NCBI GenBank assembly: GCA_024641705.1
Contig: JAHECO010000015.1
Coordinates: 1-64,000 of the forward strand
Length of the DNA: 64,000 bases
Direction of reading: 5' to 3'
DNA from: Candidatus Kryptoniota bacterium
GTDB taxonomy: Bacteria; Bacteroidota; Ignavibacteria; Kryptoniales; JAKASW01
The notes under the pieces were generated by a model, which saw nothing but the letters and a program-made list of their open reading frames with translations, was not told the DNA's origin and searched no databases. Below, one piece after another: positions 46,582 to 54,961 of this stretch (its first letter is position 1; every line of letters starts with the position of its first letter). Made by a program: the position numbers and the translations under genes.

Positions 46582-49014
46582 CTAAAAATCCACCGCGTAA
46601 ATCAGCGAGCCAATAAAATCGTCCGAACCGGTTACAGAAAAGTAGTTAATGTTGAGGTTGAGCGATTGGGTCCTCGCAACCTTATAGCTTGCTGTCAGCC
46701 CGAAACTGTTCCTGACGAAATCGCCGAACGCCGGCGTGTAGTTGGCGCCGACGCTCAACTTATCGTTCAGCAACGAATAAGTGGCGCCGAGTGTGAGAAA
46801 AGTGTAATTGAACGTCTGAATCTGTTCCATAAGCACGGCCGCCGTCGTATCCCGCATGGTCGTCTTGTTCCCATTTATGTTGAAACCCACGGTGGTCCTG
46901 AGCGGTATCGCATCGAAATTCGAATTGAGCATGAACGACACGTTGAAATTATTCAGGTCCGTTCCCAGGAGGACGCGGTCTTTCCTGTCGCTGATCCCGA
47001 AACTGACCGCTACTGAATGACGCACGATGTACCTGAAGGCATAACTGGATTCGATGTAGTAGCGGATCGTCGTGTTATCCACGGCGAACGCCGAATCGGT
47101 GGCCAGCGAATTTGAATTGTAATAAGAGGAAAACCCGATCGTCACGCTCGGCAGGGTTGTCATCGGAAAGTATGAAACCGCAAAATTCGTATTTATATAG
47201 TTTGCCGTCGCAAACTTGTTCTCCTGCAGGTTGTCGAAGAGATTCTCATACAAGATGGAAAGGAGAATCTGGTTGCTGAACAGTCTGGGTCTGAGGAAAA
47301 AATTCAGGCCGCGGATATCGGTACGGATGAAAGGCTGCCCGAAAGTGTTATAGTCAGGTCCGCGGTAGACATAGCCTACCTTCGCGAAGGTATTGAAGTA
47401 GTCCAGGCTTAGACTTACATCCCATGCAAGCGAAGAAAGCTTGCTCGGATCCAGCGGGACGAGAAATTCGTTGATGGTTATAAGCTGCGATAGAGTGGAA
47501 ATCGGGACGATGTTGTTGATCTGGGTCCCGGCGTCGGAATTCGAGATCGAGTCGATGTAAGAGGCGGAGCGGTTTCCTACGGCAGTGTTCTGGTTTAGCA
47601 TGCTGACCGCGCCTTCCGCCAGGAAGTTTATCCTCCGGCTGTCGAAGTTCATCGCAAAGTCGCTTCCCAGTACGAGATTCTGGTTAGGAGCACTGCCAAG
47701 GTCGATGGAACTGATCGCGTCCGAAGACTTGAGGTAAGTGAACCCGAGGCGCGCGTGGTCTCCCAGGTTGAACGACGGGCGAACCGCGAAGAGATCCCTG
47801 GAATACGTTCCGTAATTCACATTGACAAAAGTCGAGTCGTTCAGCTTGATATAGTTGCCGCCGGTAAGCAATCCGCTTGAGCCGGGGGCAATGACCACGG
47901 TATCAAGGTATTGTCCACCGATTCCCCTGACGGTCTCACCGTAGGCCGCCTCCAGATTGAAAAAGCCCACGGACAGTCTTCCCGAAATGCCTCGCACCCG
48001 CAGACCGTTCATGATGAGCGGGCTGAATGCCGGATAACTGTCGCCCAGCTTAAGGCTCAGCCAGGACGTGCCGATGGAAAGGCCGTACCTGTCCTGCGGC
48101 TGCCGGTAAGATTTCTCCTCCGAAGTCAGGTGCAGGTTAGCCCCCAGATTTACCCCATAGGCGTTTGCCCCCAATGACAGGTCCCCCCGGTTGTACCATG
48201 TTGAGCTACCGCTAATAGTTTCGTTTCTGAGCTCGATTTGTCCCCTTCCCTGGTAGGTGAATCGGCTGGCTTCCTCCGCCTCTGCCGGCGTCACGATGAA
48301 GAAACTCCATTCGAGGCTCCTGTATATGCTGCCGTCCGAACTGTAAAGGACGACCTTCGCCGCATGGATACCGCGCCCTATTTCCATTGGGAACTTTGAG
48401 GGCGAATACACTATGATATCACCGCTCACGACCGCATCGGCGGTTACGTCGAGTCCGTCGAAGTACAACCTTGTCTTCTTCCTGTCCACCGACTCCGGTG
48501 CGTAGAGCATCGAAGCCGCAATCATCAGGTTGTCCAGCGTGAGCCTCTGGTTCCGCTCGGGACTTATTATGAGGATATCCTGCTCCGCTTCGGCCGACGT
48601 TACGCTGATCCTCACGGGATTCTCGGTCGGGCTTTCGACCGGGTATGTTTCGGTCGAGCCGTCTCTCATGATCAACCTGATGTAGACTTCGATGTACGGG
48701 CTGAGTACGTAGGCTGCAGGGACGGATCCTCTCAGGGTCATGGACGACTCGTCGAAGCTCATGTCCGTCTGCTGGAAGTCTGTCGACAGGTCGTTCCGGT
48801 AGAAGAGGAGCGCCTGCGATATGTTCACCAGGCTTCTGACCTCGGCTTTGACGGATACGGGACTGTTCTCGACAGCCTGAGATGTAGCGGTGAGATTAAT
48901 GATTTGTCCCTGCTGTGCGTTTGCAGCCGCCGGGACAAAAAAACAAAAGATGGAGACAAATAAGACAACGGACGCGACAATCCGTCGCGCACCATTCTCC
49001 CTGGATTTCCTCAC
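46582..49014 (-). CDS. outer-membrane beta-barrel protein of unknown family
   Basis: An exported protein of about 810 aa with signal peptide (VASVVLFVSIFCFFVPAAANAQ). The N-terminal 270 residues are beta-sandwich-like, perhaps two Ig-type domains (INLTATSQAVENSPVSVKAEVRSL; GIHAAKVVLYSSDGSIYRSLEW). The rest is a long barrel with alternating aromatic strands (FLRPRLFSNQILLSILYENL) ending SLIYAVDF, with terminal Phe. No TonB box or plug domain is evident, so it is not a classical siderophore receptor. I prefer the GTG at 49014, with GGAGG 4 nt before, over a GTG at 49032. It sits between the FecR gene and the cyclase gene. Confidence 0.85.
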   Translation of the reverse strand: MRKSRENGARRIVASVVLFVSIFCFFVPAAANAQQGQIINLTATSQAVENSPVSVKAEVRSLVNISQALLFYRNDLSTDFQQTDMSFDESSMTLRGSVPAAYVLSPYIEVYIRLIMRDGSTETYPVESPTENPVRISVTSAEAEQDILIISPERNQRLTLDNLMIAASMLYAPESVDRKKTRLYFDGLDVTADAVVSGDIIVYSPSKFPMEIGRGIHAAKVVLYSSDGSIYRSLEWSFFIVTPAEAEEASRFTYQGRGQIELRNETISGSSTWYNRGDLSLGANAYGVNLGANLHLTSEEKSYRQPQDRYGLSIGTSWLSLKLGDSYPAFSPLIMNGLRVRGISGRLSVGFFNLEAAYGETVRGIGGQYLDTVVIAPGSSGLLTGGNYIKLNDSTFVNVNYGTYSRDLFAVRPSFNLGDHARLGFTYLKSSDAISSIDLGSAPNQNLVLGSDFAMNFDSRRINFLAEGAVSMLNQNTAVGNRSASYIDSISNSDAGTQINNIVPISTLSQLITINEFLVPLDPSKLSSLAWDVSLSLDYFNTFAKVGYVYRGPDYNTFGQPFIRTDIRGLNFFLRPRLFSNQILLSILYENLFDNLQENKFATANYINTNFAVSYFPMTTLPSVTIGFSSYYNSNSLATDSAFAVDNTTIRYYIESSYAFRYIVRHSVAVSFGISDRKDRVLLGTDLNNFNVSFMLNSNFDAIPLRTTVGFNINGNKTTMRDTTAAVLMEQIQTFNYTFLTLGATYSLLNDKLSVGANYTPAFGDFVRNSFGLTASYKVARTQSLNLNINYFSVTGSDDFIGSLIYAVDF

Positions 49015-49058
49015 GATCCCTCCGACCAACACTGCTCTAGATAAATAAGCCTACGCTG

Positions 49059-49745
49059 CTATTGCTGAGTTTCTATAATAAGCTCGTGAATTTGTCCGTC
49101 ATTGCCGCGGAACTGTAATCTCAGTTCATGCTTCTGGCCGAACGCATTGTTCAGCTGGGTAAGCCTGTTAAGGTCGCCCTGCGTCGACTGGTGAACGGTC
49201 AGGTTCCCGTTCGAATCCGACTCTCCTGTCTGGCCGGCTCCGACATCCACTGTGTCGTGCGAGATCTTGTTCACGAAGCGGACCAGCCCCTCGACTATCG
49301 TAAGGAAGTCGGTACCGTTGATCTGGACAGCCAGGAGGCCCTGCGTCCCGCGTATCGAAGCGACACTGGTCGGCGTGGTAAACTCAAACGCGCCGTTCTT
49401 TCTCTTCGTCATGGTAAAACCAACATCTCCGCTGCTGATGTTAGTGCTCGACGGGTTGTTCTCCCCGTACACCTGGACTTCGGAGTTTGGCCCGAGGCGA
49501 AGCGTGCTCGCATCGTTGAATTTTATGAGCGCGAAAGACTTCTTCTGTGTCCTCACGACGTCATTGTTGAATATCAGCTCGCCCTTCTTAGCGCCTTTCC
49601 AATTCTGATCGCCCTGCTTCTTTTCCACACTGTTCTTGATTATCCAGAAAAGCGCCACGTTGTGCGTGTCGGCTGTCGCCTTGAATGCAAGGGAGGCGGC
49701 AAACACGAACAAAGCGAACAGCAATATGATGTTTCGTTTCTTCAT
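49059..49745 (-). CDS. secreted FecR-domain protein
   Basis: A signal peptide (MKKRNIILLFALFVFAASLAFKATA) is followed by a FecR-type beta domain: GELIFNNDVVRTQKKSFALIKF, STLRLGPNSEVQV, GDVGFTM, FEFTTPTSVASIRGTQ. The C-terminal 60 residues are polar and may be a contact region. Unlike FecR of siderophore systems there is no cytoplasmic anti-sigma helix, so the protein is wholly periplasmic or surface-exposed. About 228 aa. The ATG at 49745 has GAGGAG 6 nt upstream. It is 10 nt after the preceding secreted protein and 44 nt before the barrel gene. The FecR label is secure; the task is not known. Confidence 0.9.
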   Translation of the reverse strand: MKKRNIILLFALFVFAASLAFKATADTHNVALFWIIKNSVEKKQGDQNWKGAKKGELIFNNDVVRTQKKSFALIKFNDASTLRLGPNSEVQVYGENNPSSTNISSGDVGFTMTKRKNGAFEFTTPTSVASIRGTQGLLAVQINGTDFLTIVEGLVRFVNKISHDTVDVGAGQTGESDSNGNLTVHQSTQGDLNRLTQLNNAFGQKHELRLQFRGNDGQIHELIIETQQ

Positions 49746-49755
49746 GGTTGTCTCC

Positions 49756-50847
49756 TCACTGGATGGTGACATTACTTATCTTTGATTTGTTCAAGCCCTT
49801 CAGAATATCGATGATCTCCTGAACGCTGATCTGGCTGCCGTCATAAGTTCCCTGCCCCGTCAGCGTTCCGATCTGCGACAGAAGGCTCTCGAACCCGGTC
49901 CCCGCCAGGAAATTCTTCAATTCGGACGTCGCCTGTTCGTTGACGTTCCCGGCGGTCATACTCGTGTCCATCCCTCCGATCGTGAAGCTCCAGATATCAC
50001 TTCTTATCCCGCTTCCTCTGGTGGCGGAAGAGGGAATCATCACGTACCAGTAGTAAGTCTTGCCCTGCTGTAAAGGCCGTACACCGGCGCCGGACGGCGG
50101 GTAGTTGAACGACCCTGGAAAAGGCGAAGAGGAATTCGGCACTGTAACCTGGAGGAACGGGACGCCTGACACCACGTCTTCGGCGCTCATCTGGCTCGGC
50201 AACTTCTCGTAAACCGACAGCTGGACTGTGTCGGCGTTGGACGTCCACTGGAAATGAGGGAAGAGAGTCGTTATGCTCTCCTGATCCAGCGGAAGGGCCA
50301 GTTCCACCTGGCTCGGGTTGGTCACGACAATGGTGCCGCGGACGGTTTGAGAAACCGGATTGCCGTTGACGTCGGTGCACTGAAGGATGAACTCGTAAAT
50401 TCCGGCCGGCGCCTTCCCCGTAGCGAGCGCGACGTTCTTCAATTCTCCGACCTGGTCGGAATTGTAGTGCGAACTTTCCACGCTGAGAGGAGGATTCTCG
50501 CCGGACAAGTCCAGATTGGTAATAACTTTCATTTGCCCCGCCTCGAGTGTGAACGGCTTCGTTGTCGCATCGGCGATATCCTGATAGGCATTGCCATTAG
50601 CCAGCGTGACGTTTATCGTCAGCTTGAGTTTGACCTGCTGAGGGGACGAGGATAGAGATTGAAGTCCGGCCGAGAACAGGACTCCCGTGCTCTGCACATG
50701 CTGAATATCAAGATCCGCAACATAGATCTGATTGTATTGTGGAACCGTCAGCGTAAGATTGACAAGGTTTGCCGAGCCCTGCGCTCTCGCGGACAATGAG
50801 AACAGCAACACGCAAAGTGCCGCCGACACCGTGAGATAACGACGCAT
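49756..50847 (-). CDS. secreted beta-domain protein of unknown function (363 aa)
   Basis: The signal peptide is MRRYLTVSAALCVLLFSLSARAQ. The mature protein has a first beta-rich domain (NLTLTVPQYNQIYVADLDIQ, IYEFILQCTDVNGNPVSQTV). The second is fibronectin-III-like, about 195-315, with LFPHFQWTSNADTVQLSVYE and YYWYVMI...IWSFTIGG. The C-terminal tail is helical (LKNFLAGTGFESLLSQIGTL). I do not recognise a named family. It is first in the FecR/barrel/cyclase operon, and GGGAGG precedes the ATG at 50847. It may be a surface partner or ligand of the barrel. Confidence 0.82.
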   Translation of the reverse strand: MRRYLTVSAALCVLLFSLSARAQGSANLVNLTLTVPQYNQIYVADLDIQHVQSTGVLFSAGLQSLSSSPQQVKLKLTINVTLANGNAYQDIADATTKPFTLEAGQMKVITNLDLSGENPPLSVESSHYNSDQVGELKNVALATGKAPAGIYEFILQCTDVNGNPVSQTVRGTIVVTNPSQVELALPLDQESITTLFPHFQWTSNADTVQLSVYEKLPSQMSAEDVVSGVPFLQVTVPNSSSPFPGSFNYPPSGAGVRPLQQGKTYYWYVMIPSSATRGSGIRSDIWSFTIGGMDTSMTAGNVNEQATSELKNFLAGTGFESLLSQIGTLTGQGTYDGSQISVQEIIDILKGLNKSKISNVTIQ

Positions 50848-51032
50848 AATTTCCTCCCTTTTCTCGACTAATTTACACTTCAAGCCGGAACACGAATGTT
50901 GACCGTTATCACGTCTCAGCACTCTCTCGTCCCGATACCCCGGACGGCTAACCGCCCGCAGGAGGTCAAATTCGAATTCCGGCCCTTAACACTCCGTAAG
51001 GAGAAGGAGCCGTAAAGCCGTCGTGCTACTTT

Positions 51033-52334
51033 TCAGAAGTGAACAATATCGTTGTATATGACGAACGCCATGAAGAGGAGGAGGATGGCAAAGCCCACTT
51101 GCTGGGCAAACAGCTTTACCTTCGCCGGGACTTCCCTCCTGAATACCGACTCGTATATCAGAAAAGCAAGATGCCCGCCGTCAAGCGCGGGGAAAGGAAG
51201 TATGTTCAGAACCGCCAGCCATAAGCTCAACAGCGCCATGAACCCGAGGAAACTTACGAATCCCATCTCCGCGCTTTGCGTCGCCAGCTGTGCGATCTTA
51301 ATCGGCCCGCCGATCGATTTCGTGAAGGACACTTGCCCGGTAATCATAGCGTCTATGGACTTCAGCAGAAGAGCGGTCGCACCCACTGTCTGGTCGAAGC
51401 CTGCGGGGATAGCCGATATGACGTTGTAGCTGTATCGCTGGACCGGGCCCGTGTACAGAGTGGTTATACCTACCCCGATCCTGCCGTCCGGGCCAGGGGT
51501 GACCGAGAGCTGTTTATCCATCCCGCCACGCGCGACGACCAGCTGAAGTTCTCTTCCCTTCCTTTCCTTCACAAGGTTGATGAGTTGTACACCCGTCCCA
51601 ATTTTCTGCCCGTCCACCGAGACCACCTCATCGCCCACCCCGATCCCGGCTTTCTCGGCAGGACTTCCTGCACTAACCGAGTTGATGATCGTGCGGGCGT
51701 GATCGGGATAAATGCCGAATTGCTCGTCCGGCTTTACGGCCCCTTTGGGAATGGTCATGGTCGATACCTGACCGCCGCGATCCACCTGGACCGACAATGA
51801 CGTGGATACATCCTCCAGGTAGAGGTCCGTCTGGATCTCTTCCCAGTTCCTGAGAGACTTGCCGTTTACAGAGAGGAGTTTGTCGCCATTTTGAAAACCG
51901 ACTTTCTCGGCAGGTGAATTCGGGTCGACGTAACCTACCGTTGTCGTATCGCGAAACATCTTCCCGTTGGCCAGGTTGATGCCGTAGAATATCAGGAAGG
52001 TGAGCAGAAAATTCATTATTACCCCGGCCGAAATCACGATCATCCTCTGGTACATCGGTTTCGACCGAAACTCTCTGGGTTCCGGCGGCTTGTTGATGAA
52101 ATCGGTGTCGAAGCTTTCGTCGATCATTCCGGCGATCTTCACGTAACCGCCGATCGGTATCCACGAGACACAGTAGTCCGTCTCTCCTATCTTCTTCCCG
52201 AAAGCCCGGGGAGGAAAGCCGACGGAGAACGTATCCACCTTCATCCCCGACAGTTTAGCCGCTATGAAGTGCCCGAATTCGTGGACGAGTACGAGGACAC
52301 CGATTGTGATTATGAAATAAAAGATATATGTCAT
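51033..52334 (-). CDS. rseP: site-2 intramembrane metalloprotease RseP
   Basis: Zinc protease that cleaves substrates within the membrane, classically anti-sigma factors and leftover signal peptides. The HExxH motif is in VHEFGHFIAAKLSG at the first helix; two PDZ domains follow (SPAEKVGFQNGDKLLSVNGK; SPAEKAGIGVGDEVVSVDGQ). The third-helix motif is NILPFPALDGGHLAFL, which supplies the Asp ligand. About 433 aa from the ATG at 52334. It lies 90 nt downstream of dxr, a pairing common in bacteria. No envelope sigma factor is in the window. Confidence 0.95.
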   Translation of the reverse strand: MTYIFYFIITIGVLVLVHEFGHFIAAKLSGMKVDTFSVGFPPRAFGKKIGETDYCVSWIPIGGYVKIAGMIDESFDTDFINKPPEPREFRSKPMYQRMIVISAGVIMNFLLTFLIFYGINLANGKMFRDTTTVGYVDPNSPAEKVGFQNGDKLLSVNGKSLRNWEEIQTDLYLEDVSTSLSVQVDRGGQVSTMTIPKGAVKPDEQFGIYPDHARTIINSVSAGSPAEKAGIGVGDEVVSVDGQKIGTGVQLINLVKERKGRELQLVVARGGMDKQLSVTPGPDGRIGVGITTLYTGPVQRYSYNVISAIPAGFDQTVGATALLLKSIDAMITGQVSFTKSIGGPIKIAQLATQSAEMGFVSFLGFMALLSLWLAVLNILPFPALDGGHLAFLIYESVFRREVPAKVKLFAQQVGFAILLLFMAFVIYNDIVHF

Positions 52335-52424
52335 CAGCAATTCTCAGTCATAAATTCTACATTCACAGTTGGAAATTCCATTCGCACCACGAAAGGTTCA
52401 AGACTCATATTTGGATTCACAGAT

Positions 52425-53597
52425 CTAAATGCGCTCGGTTTCGGCGTTGACATACCGTCTGGCGGCGCGATCCGCCTCAAATATGTCCTCGATATCCGGC
52501 GAACTCTTCGAAGGAATCGAGTCCAGGGCCCCCTGAACAAATTCCGGTATCTGCATGAACTTTATTTTACGGTGAAGAAACAGGTCAACAGCGGCTTCGT
52601 TAGCGGCGTTCAGAATCGCGGTTGCAGTTCCCCCCTGCCTGAGAGCGTCATACGCGGACCTGACCAGACTGAACTTCTCAGTATCGGGTTTCATGAACGT
52701 CAGCTGCCCGACCTTATTGAAATCGATCCGCTGGTACTTCGACATCACCCGTTCCGGATAAGTGAGGGCATACTGGATCGGGATCTTCATGTCGGGCACA
52801 CCGAGCTGCGCCTTGATTGAGCCGTCCACGAACTCCACCATCGAATGAATGATGGACTGCGGATGGATTACTATGTCGATCCTGTCCGCAGGCAAATCGA
52901 AAAGATAGCGCGCCTCTATGACCTCAAGCCCCTTGTTCATCAGGGTAGCCGAATCGATGGTGATCTTGTTCCCCATCTTCCAGTTCGGATGGTTCAGCGC
53001 TTCTTCGACGGTTACGTTTTCCAGTTCGGCTTTTGTCCGGTTTAGAAACGGGCCGCCCGAGGCTGTCAGAATGAGTCTTGCTACCGACTCCCTGTCCTCT
53101 CCGGCGAAGCACTGAAGGATCGCGCTGTGCTCACTGTCCACCGGCAGGATCCTGGCATTGTGCTTCCTCGCGGTCTCCCTCACTATTTCACCCGCAACAA
53201 CCATCGTCTCCTTATTGGCAAGCGCGACCGTCTTCCCCGCTTCAAGCGCTTTCAGCGTGGGGCGAAGCCCGGCGAAGCCGACGAGTGAACTGATTAGAAC
53301 ATCGAACTCTCCCCCGGACATTACCTCCATGAGCCCCTGCTTGCCGGAGTATACCTTCAGCTTATCGCCGTTTAGGTATGACCTGAATTGACTCGCGCGC
53401 TCCTCGTCAACTATGACGACACCTATGGGATTGAATTTCTTTACCTGCTGGTAAAGGAGATCTACGTTCTTGTTCGTGACAAGATAAGTGACATAATAGT
53501 CCTCACCATGCTCGTTCATGCTGGTAATGACGTCGAGGCTGCTCTTCCCGATGGAGCCGGTGGAGCCCAGTATAGCGATCCCTGTCTTTTTCCTCAT
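52425..53597 (-). CDS. dxr: 1-deoxy-D-xylulose 5-phosphate reductoisomerase
   Basis: Second step of the MEP isoprenoid pathway: NADPH-dependent rearrangement of DXP to MEP. The NADPH fold is IAILGSTGSIGKSSLDVI near 8-25. Metal and substrate motifs are LPVDSEHSAILQC, TASGGPFLN and NPHPNW-like NHPNWKMGNKITIDSATLMNKGLEVIEA. 390 aa, normal. A promoter at 53615-53643 leaves a short leader without an obvious ribosome-binding site. rseP follows. Confidence 0.97.
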   Translation of the reverse strand: MRKKTGIAILGSTGSIGKSSLDVITSMNEHGEDYYVTYLVTNKNVDLLYQQVKKFNPIGVVIVDEERASQFRSYLNGDKLKVYSGKQGLMEVMSGGEFDVLISSLVGFAGLRPTLKALEAGKTVALANKETMVVAGEIVRETARKHNARILPVDSEHSAILQCFAGEDRESVARLILTASGGPFLNRTKAELENVTVEEALNHPNWKMGNKITIDSATLMNKGLEVIEARYLFDLPADRIDIVIHPQSIIHSMVEFVDGSIKAQLGVPDMKIPIQYALTYPERVMSKYQRIDFNKVGQLTFMKPDTEKFSLVRSAYDALRQGGTATAILNAANEAAVDLFLHRKIKFMQIPEFVQGALDSIPSKSSPDIEDIFEADRAARRYVNAETERI

Positions 53598-53614
53598 CTG
53601 TTTTGCCGTTTTTC

Positions 53615-53643
53615 AATTTAACCAAGCGGTTTTCGCAAAGCAA
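53615..53643 (-). promoter_or_regulatory. putative promoter of dxr
   Basis: TTGCTT, 17-nt spacer, TAAATT on the minus strand; the start site would be about 10 nt before the ATG. Confidence 0.5.
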
Positions 53644-53729
53644 GAAACGCGAAGTTCTGGCAGTGTCCTAATCTGAAAGCAGTCTATTCCAACGTCTTGT
53701 TTACATACCTGATAAACGACGGAATTGTC

Positions 53730-53858
53730 GAGGTTGTCCCAAAACAAGGAAAATGTCATTCTGAAGGAGCGGAGCGACTGAAGAATCCGCTTATTTGTTC
53801 TGAAAAATGGATGCTTCACTTCGTTCAGCATGACAGACAAGACTTTCTGGACAGCCTC
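53730..53858 (+). repeat. 129-bp interspersed repeat, copy 2
   Basis: Same orientation as copy 1 at 42840-42968 and identical except for two transitions, including C to T within TTATT(C/T)G. Flanks on both sides are unrelated to those of copy 1, so this is a dispersed element and not a segmental duplication. No target-site duplication is evident. Confidence 0.95.
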
Positions 53859-53878
53859 CCAGTCTTTCGCGAGTCTGG

Positions 53879-53898
53879 ATTCCCGCGTGCGCGGGAAT
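53879..53898. repeat. 20-bp palindrome ATTCCC-N8-GGGAAT
   Basis: Perfect form of the ATTCCC-N8-GGGAAT pattern known as dRS3 in Neisseria. Its inner 8 bases, GCGTGCGC, are also nearly self-complementary. It directly follows repeat copy 2. Confidence 0.8.
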
Positions 53899-54247
53899 GA
53901 CAGTCGAGAACTCTCATCGCATCATGGCGTGAAACTAGGACAGTACCGAAGTTCCAGCGGTGACTCGGTCTCCCGAGTGAATTCGACGGTTTCATGAATT
54001 AGGCACACGGGGGCATAGAGCACATAGAAACCGTTCTTTGCGTGTCCTCTATGGTTCAGCGCTTGCCGGGATGCCGCTGGATTTCCGCAATTTGACTGCT
54101 GCAGATGCTGGCGCTCTCAACCGAGGCCGCAATCATGCATATTAAGCCTCTGCCGATTGCGTCCCATGGCCCCTCTCGAGTCGACGACAACTTTCTGCAC
54201 TGCGATAACAACATTGAAACAGTCCGTTCGGTTTCGGAAATTCGAGC

Positions 54248-54961
54248 ATGAGAAAACTGATCCCCTTGACGGTATATGCTGTGGCAATGGGTTATCTCGA
54301 ATCTGCGCTCGTTATCTACATACGAGAGATGATTTTCGGAAACCCAATCCAGGTTTTTCCACTCAGGCTTCTCGAACCGAGATTTGCGGTGCTTGAGGTC
54401 ATCCGCGAGGTCGCTACGATCGTAATGTTGGGGACGGCAAGCTACCTTGCCGGGAAGGATAGGCTGGAGAGGTGGATGATGTTCATCTATTCATTCGCCC
54501 TCTGGGACATTGTTTACTACGTCGTTCTGGAAATCGCGGTCGGCTGGCCTGCTTCGCTTCTCACTATGGATGTGTTGTTCCTTATTCCCGTCGTCTGGAT
54601 AGGACCCGTGCTCGCTCCTATCCTGATCTCAATTCTCTTAATGATCACATCTGTGTGTATCCTTTCAATGAGAAGGAAGCTCCCGGGTTTGAGGATTAGA
54701 AATCGCGATATCTGGCTCTTTGTTGCCGGCTGCGTAGTGGTTCTGTACTCGTTTACGGCGCAGATTTTTCATATCTTGTTATCAAGAGGCCCAAAAGGCC
54801 TCGAGAACTACGCGCCAGGGACTTTTGACTGGGTGCCGTTCCTTGTCGGATTCCTTATTATGTGCGCTGCGGTTACAAAAACCATAATGGATACTTTTCA
54901 CAAAATGAGATCCAATATTCCCGGTGAGACGGGATCAGAACCAGATGAGGTAATTCGATGA
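54248..54961 (+). CDS. polytopic membrane protein of unknown function (237 aa)
   Basis: Six or seven membrane helices are visible (near 5-25, 47-66, 75-99, 103-140 as two, 152-177, 190-212), with conserved-looking polar spots such as [11 protein letters not shown] and [12 protein letters not shown] within them. I do not recognise the family. The stop overlaps the start of the methylmalonyl-CoA mutase gene (ATGA), so the two are translationally coupled. A link to propionate or B12 metabolism, such as transport, is possible but unproven. The start codon has only a weak GGA upstream. Confidence 0.75.
   Translation: MRKLIPLTVYAVAMGYLESALVIYIREMIFGNPIQVFPLRLLEPRFAVLEVIREVATIVMLGTASYLAGKDRLERWMMFIYSFALWDIVYYVVLEIAVGWPASLLTMDVLFLIPVVWIGPVLAPILISILLMITSVCILSMRRKLPGLRIRNRDIWLFVAGCVVVLYSFTAQIFHILLSRGPKGLENYAPGTFDWVPFLVGFLIMCAAVTKTIMDTFHKMRSNIPGETGSEPDEVIR

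Larger units (their letters stand above)
53598..54247. other. repeat-bearing intergenic region between dxr and a membrane protein gene
   Basis: 650 nt with no credible gene. It contains the dxr promoter, copy 2 of the 129-bp repeat (53730-53858) and, 20 nt later, a perfect ATTCCC-N8-GGGAAT palindrome (53879-53898). From about 53940 to 54247 nothing more is visible, including no clear promoter for the gene at 54248. Confidence 0.6.

Noticed and set aside
53697-53900. Small coding frame across repeat copy 2
   Set aside because: The frame lies in the dispersed repeat; its peptide is the typical spurious product of such repeats.
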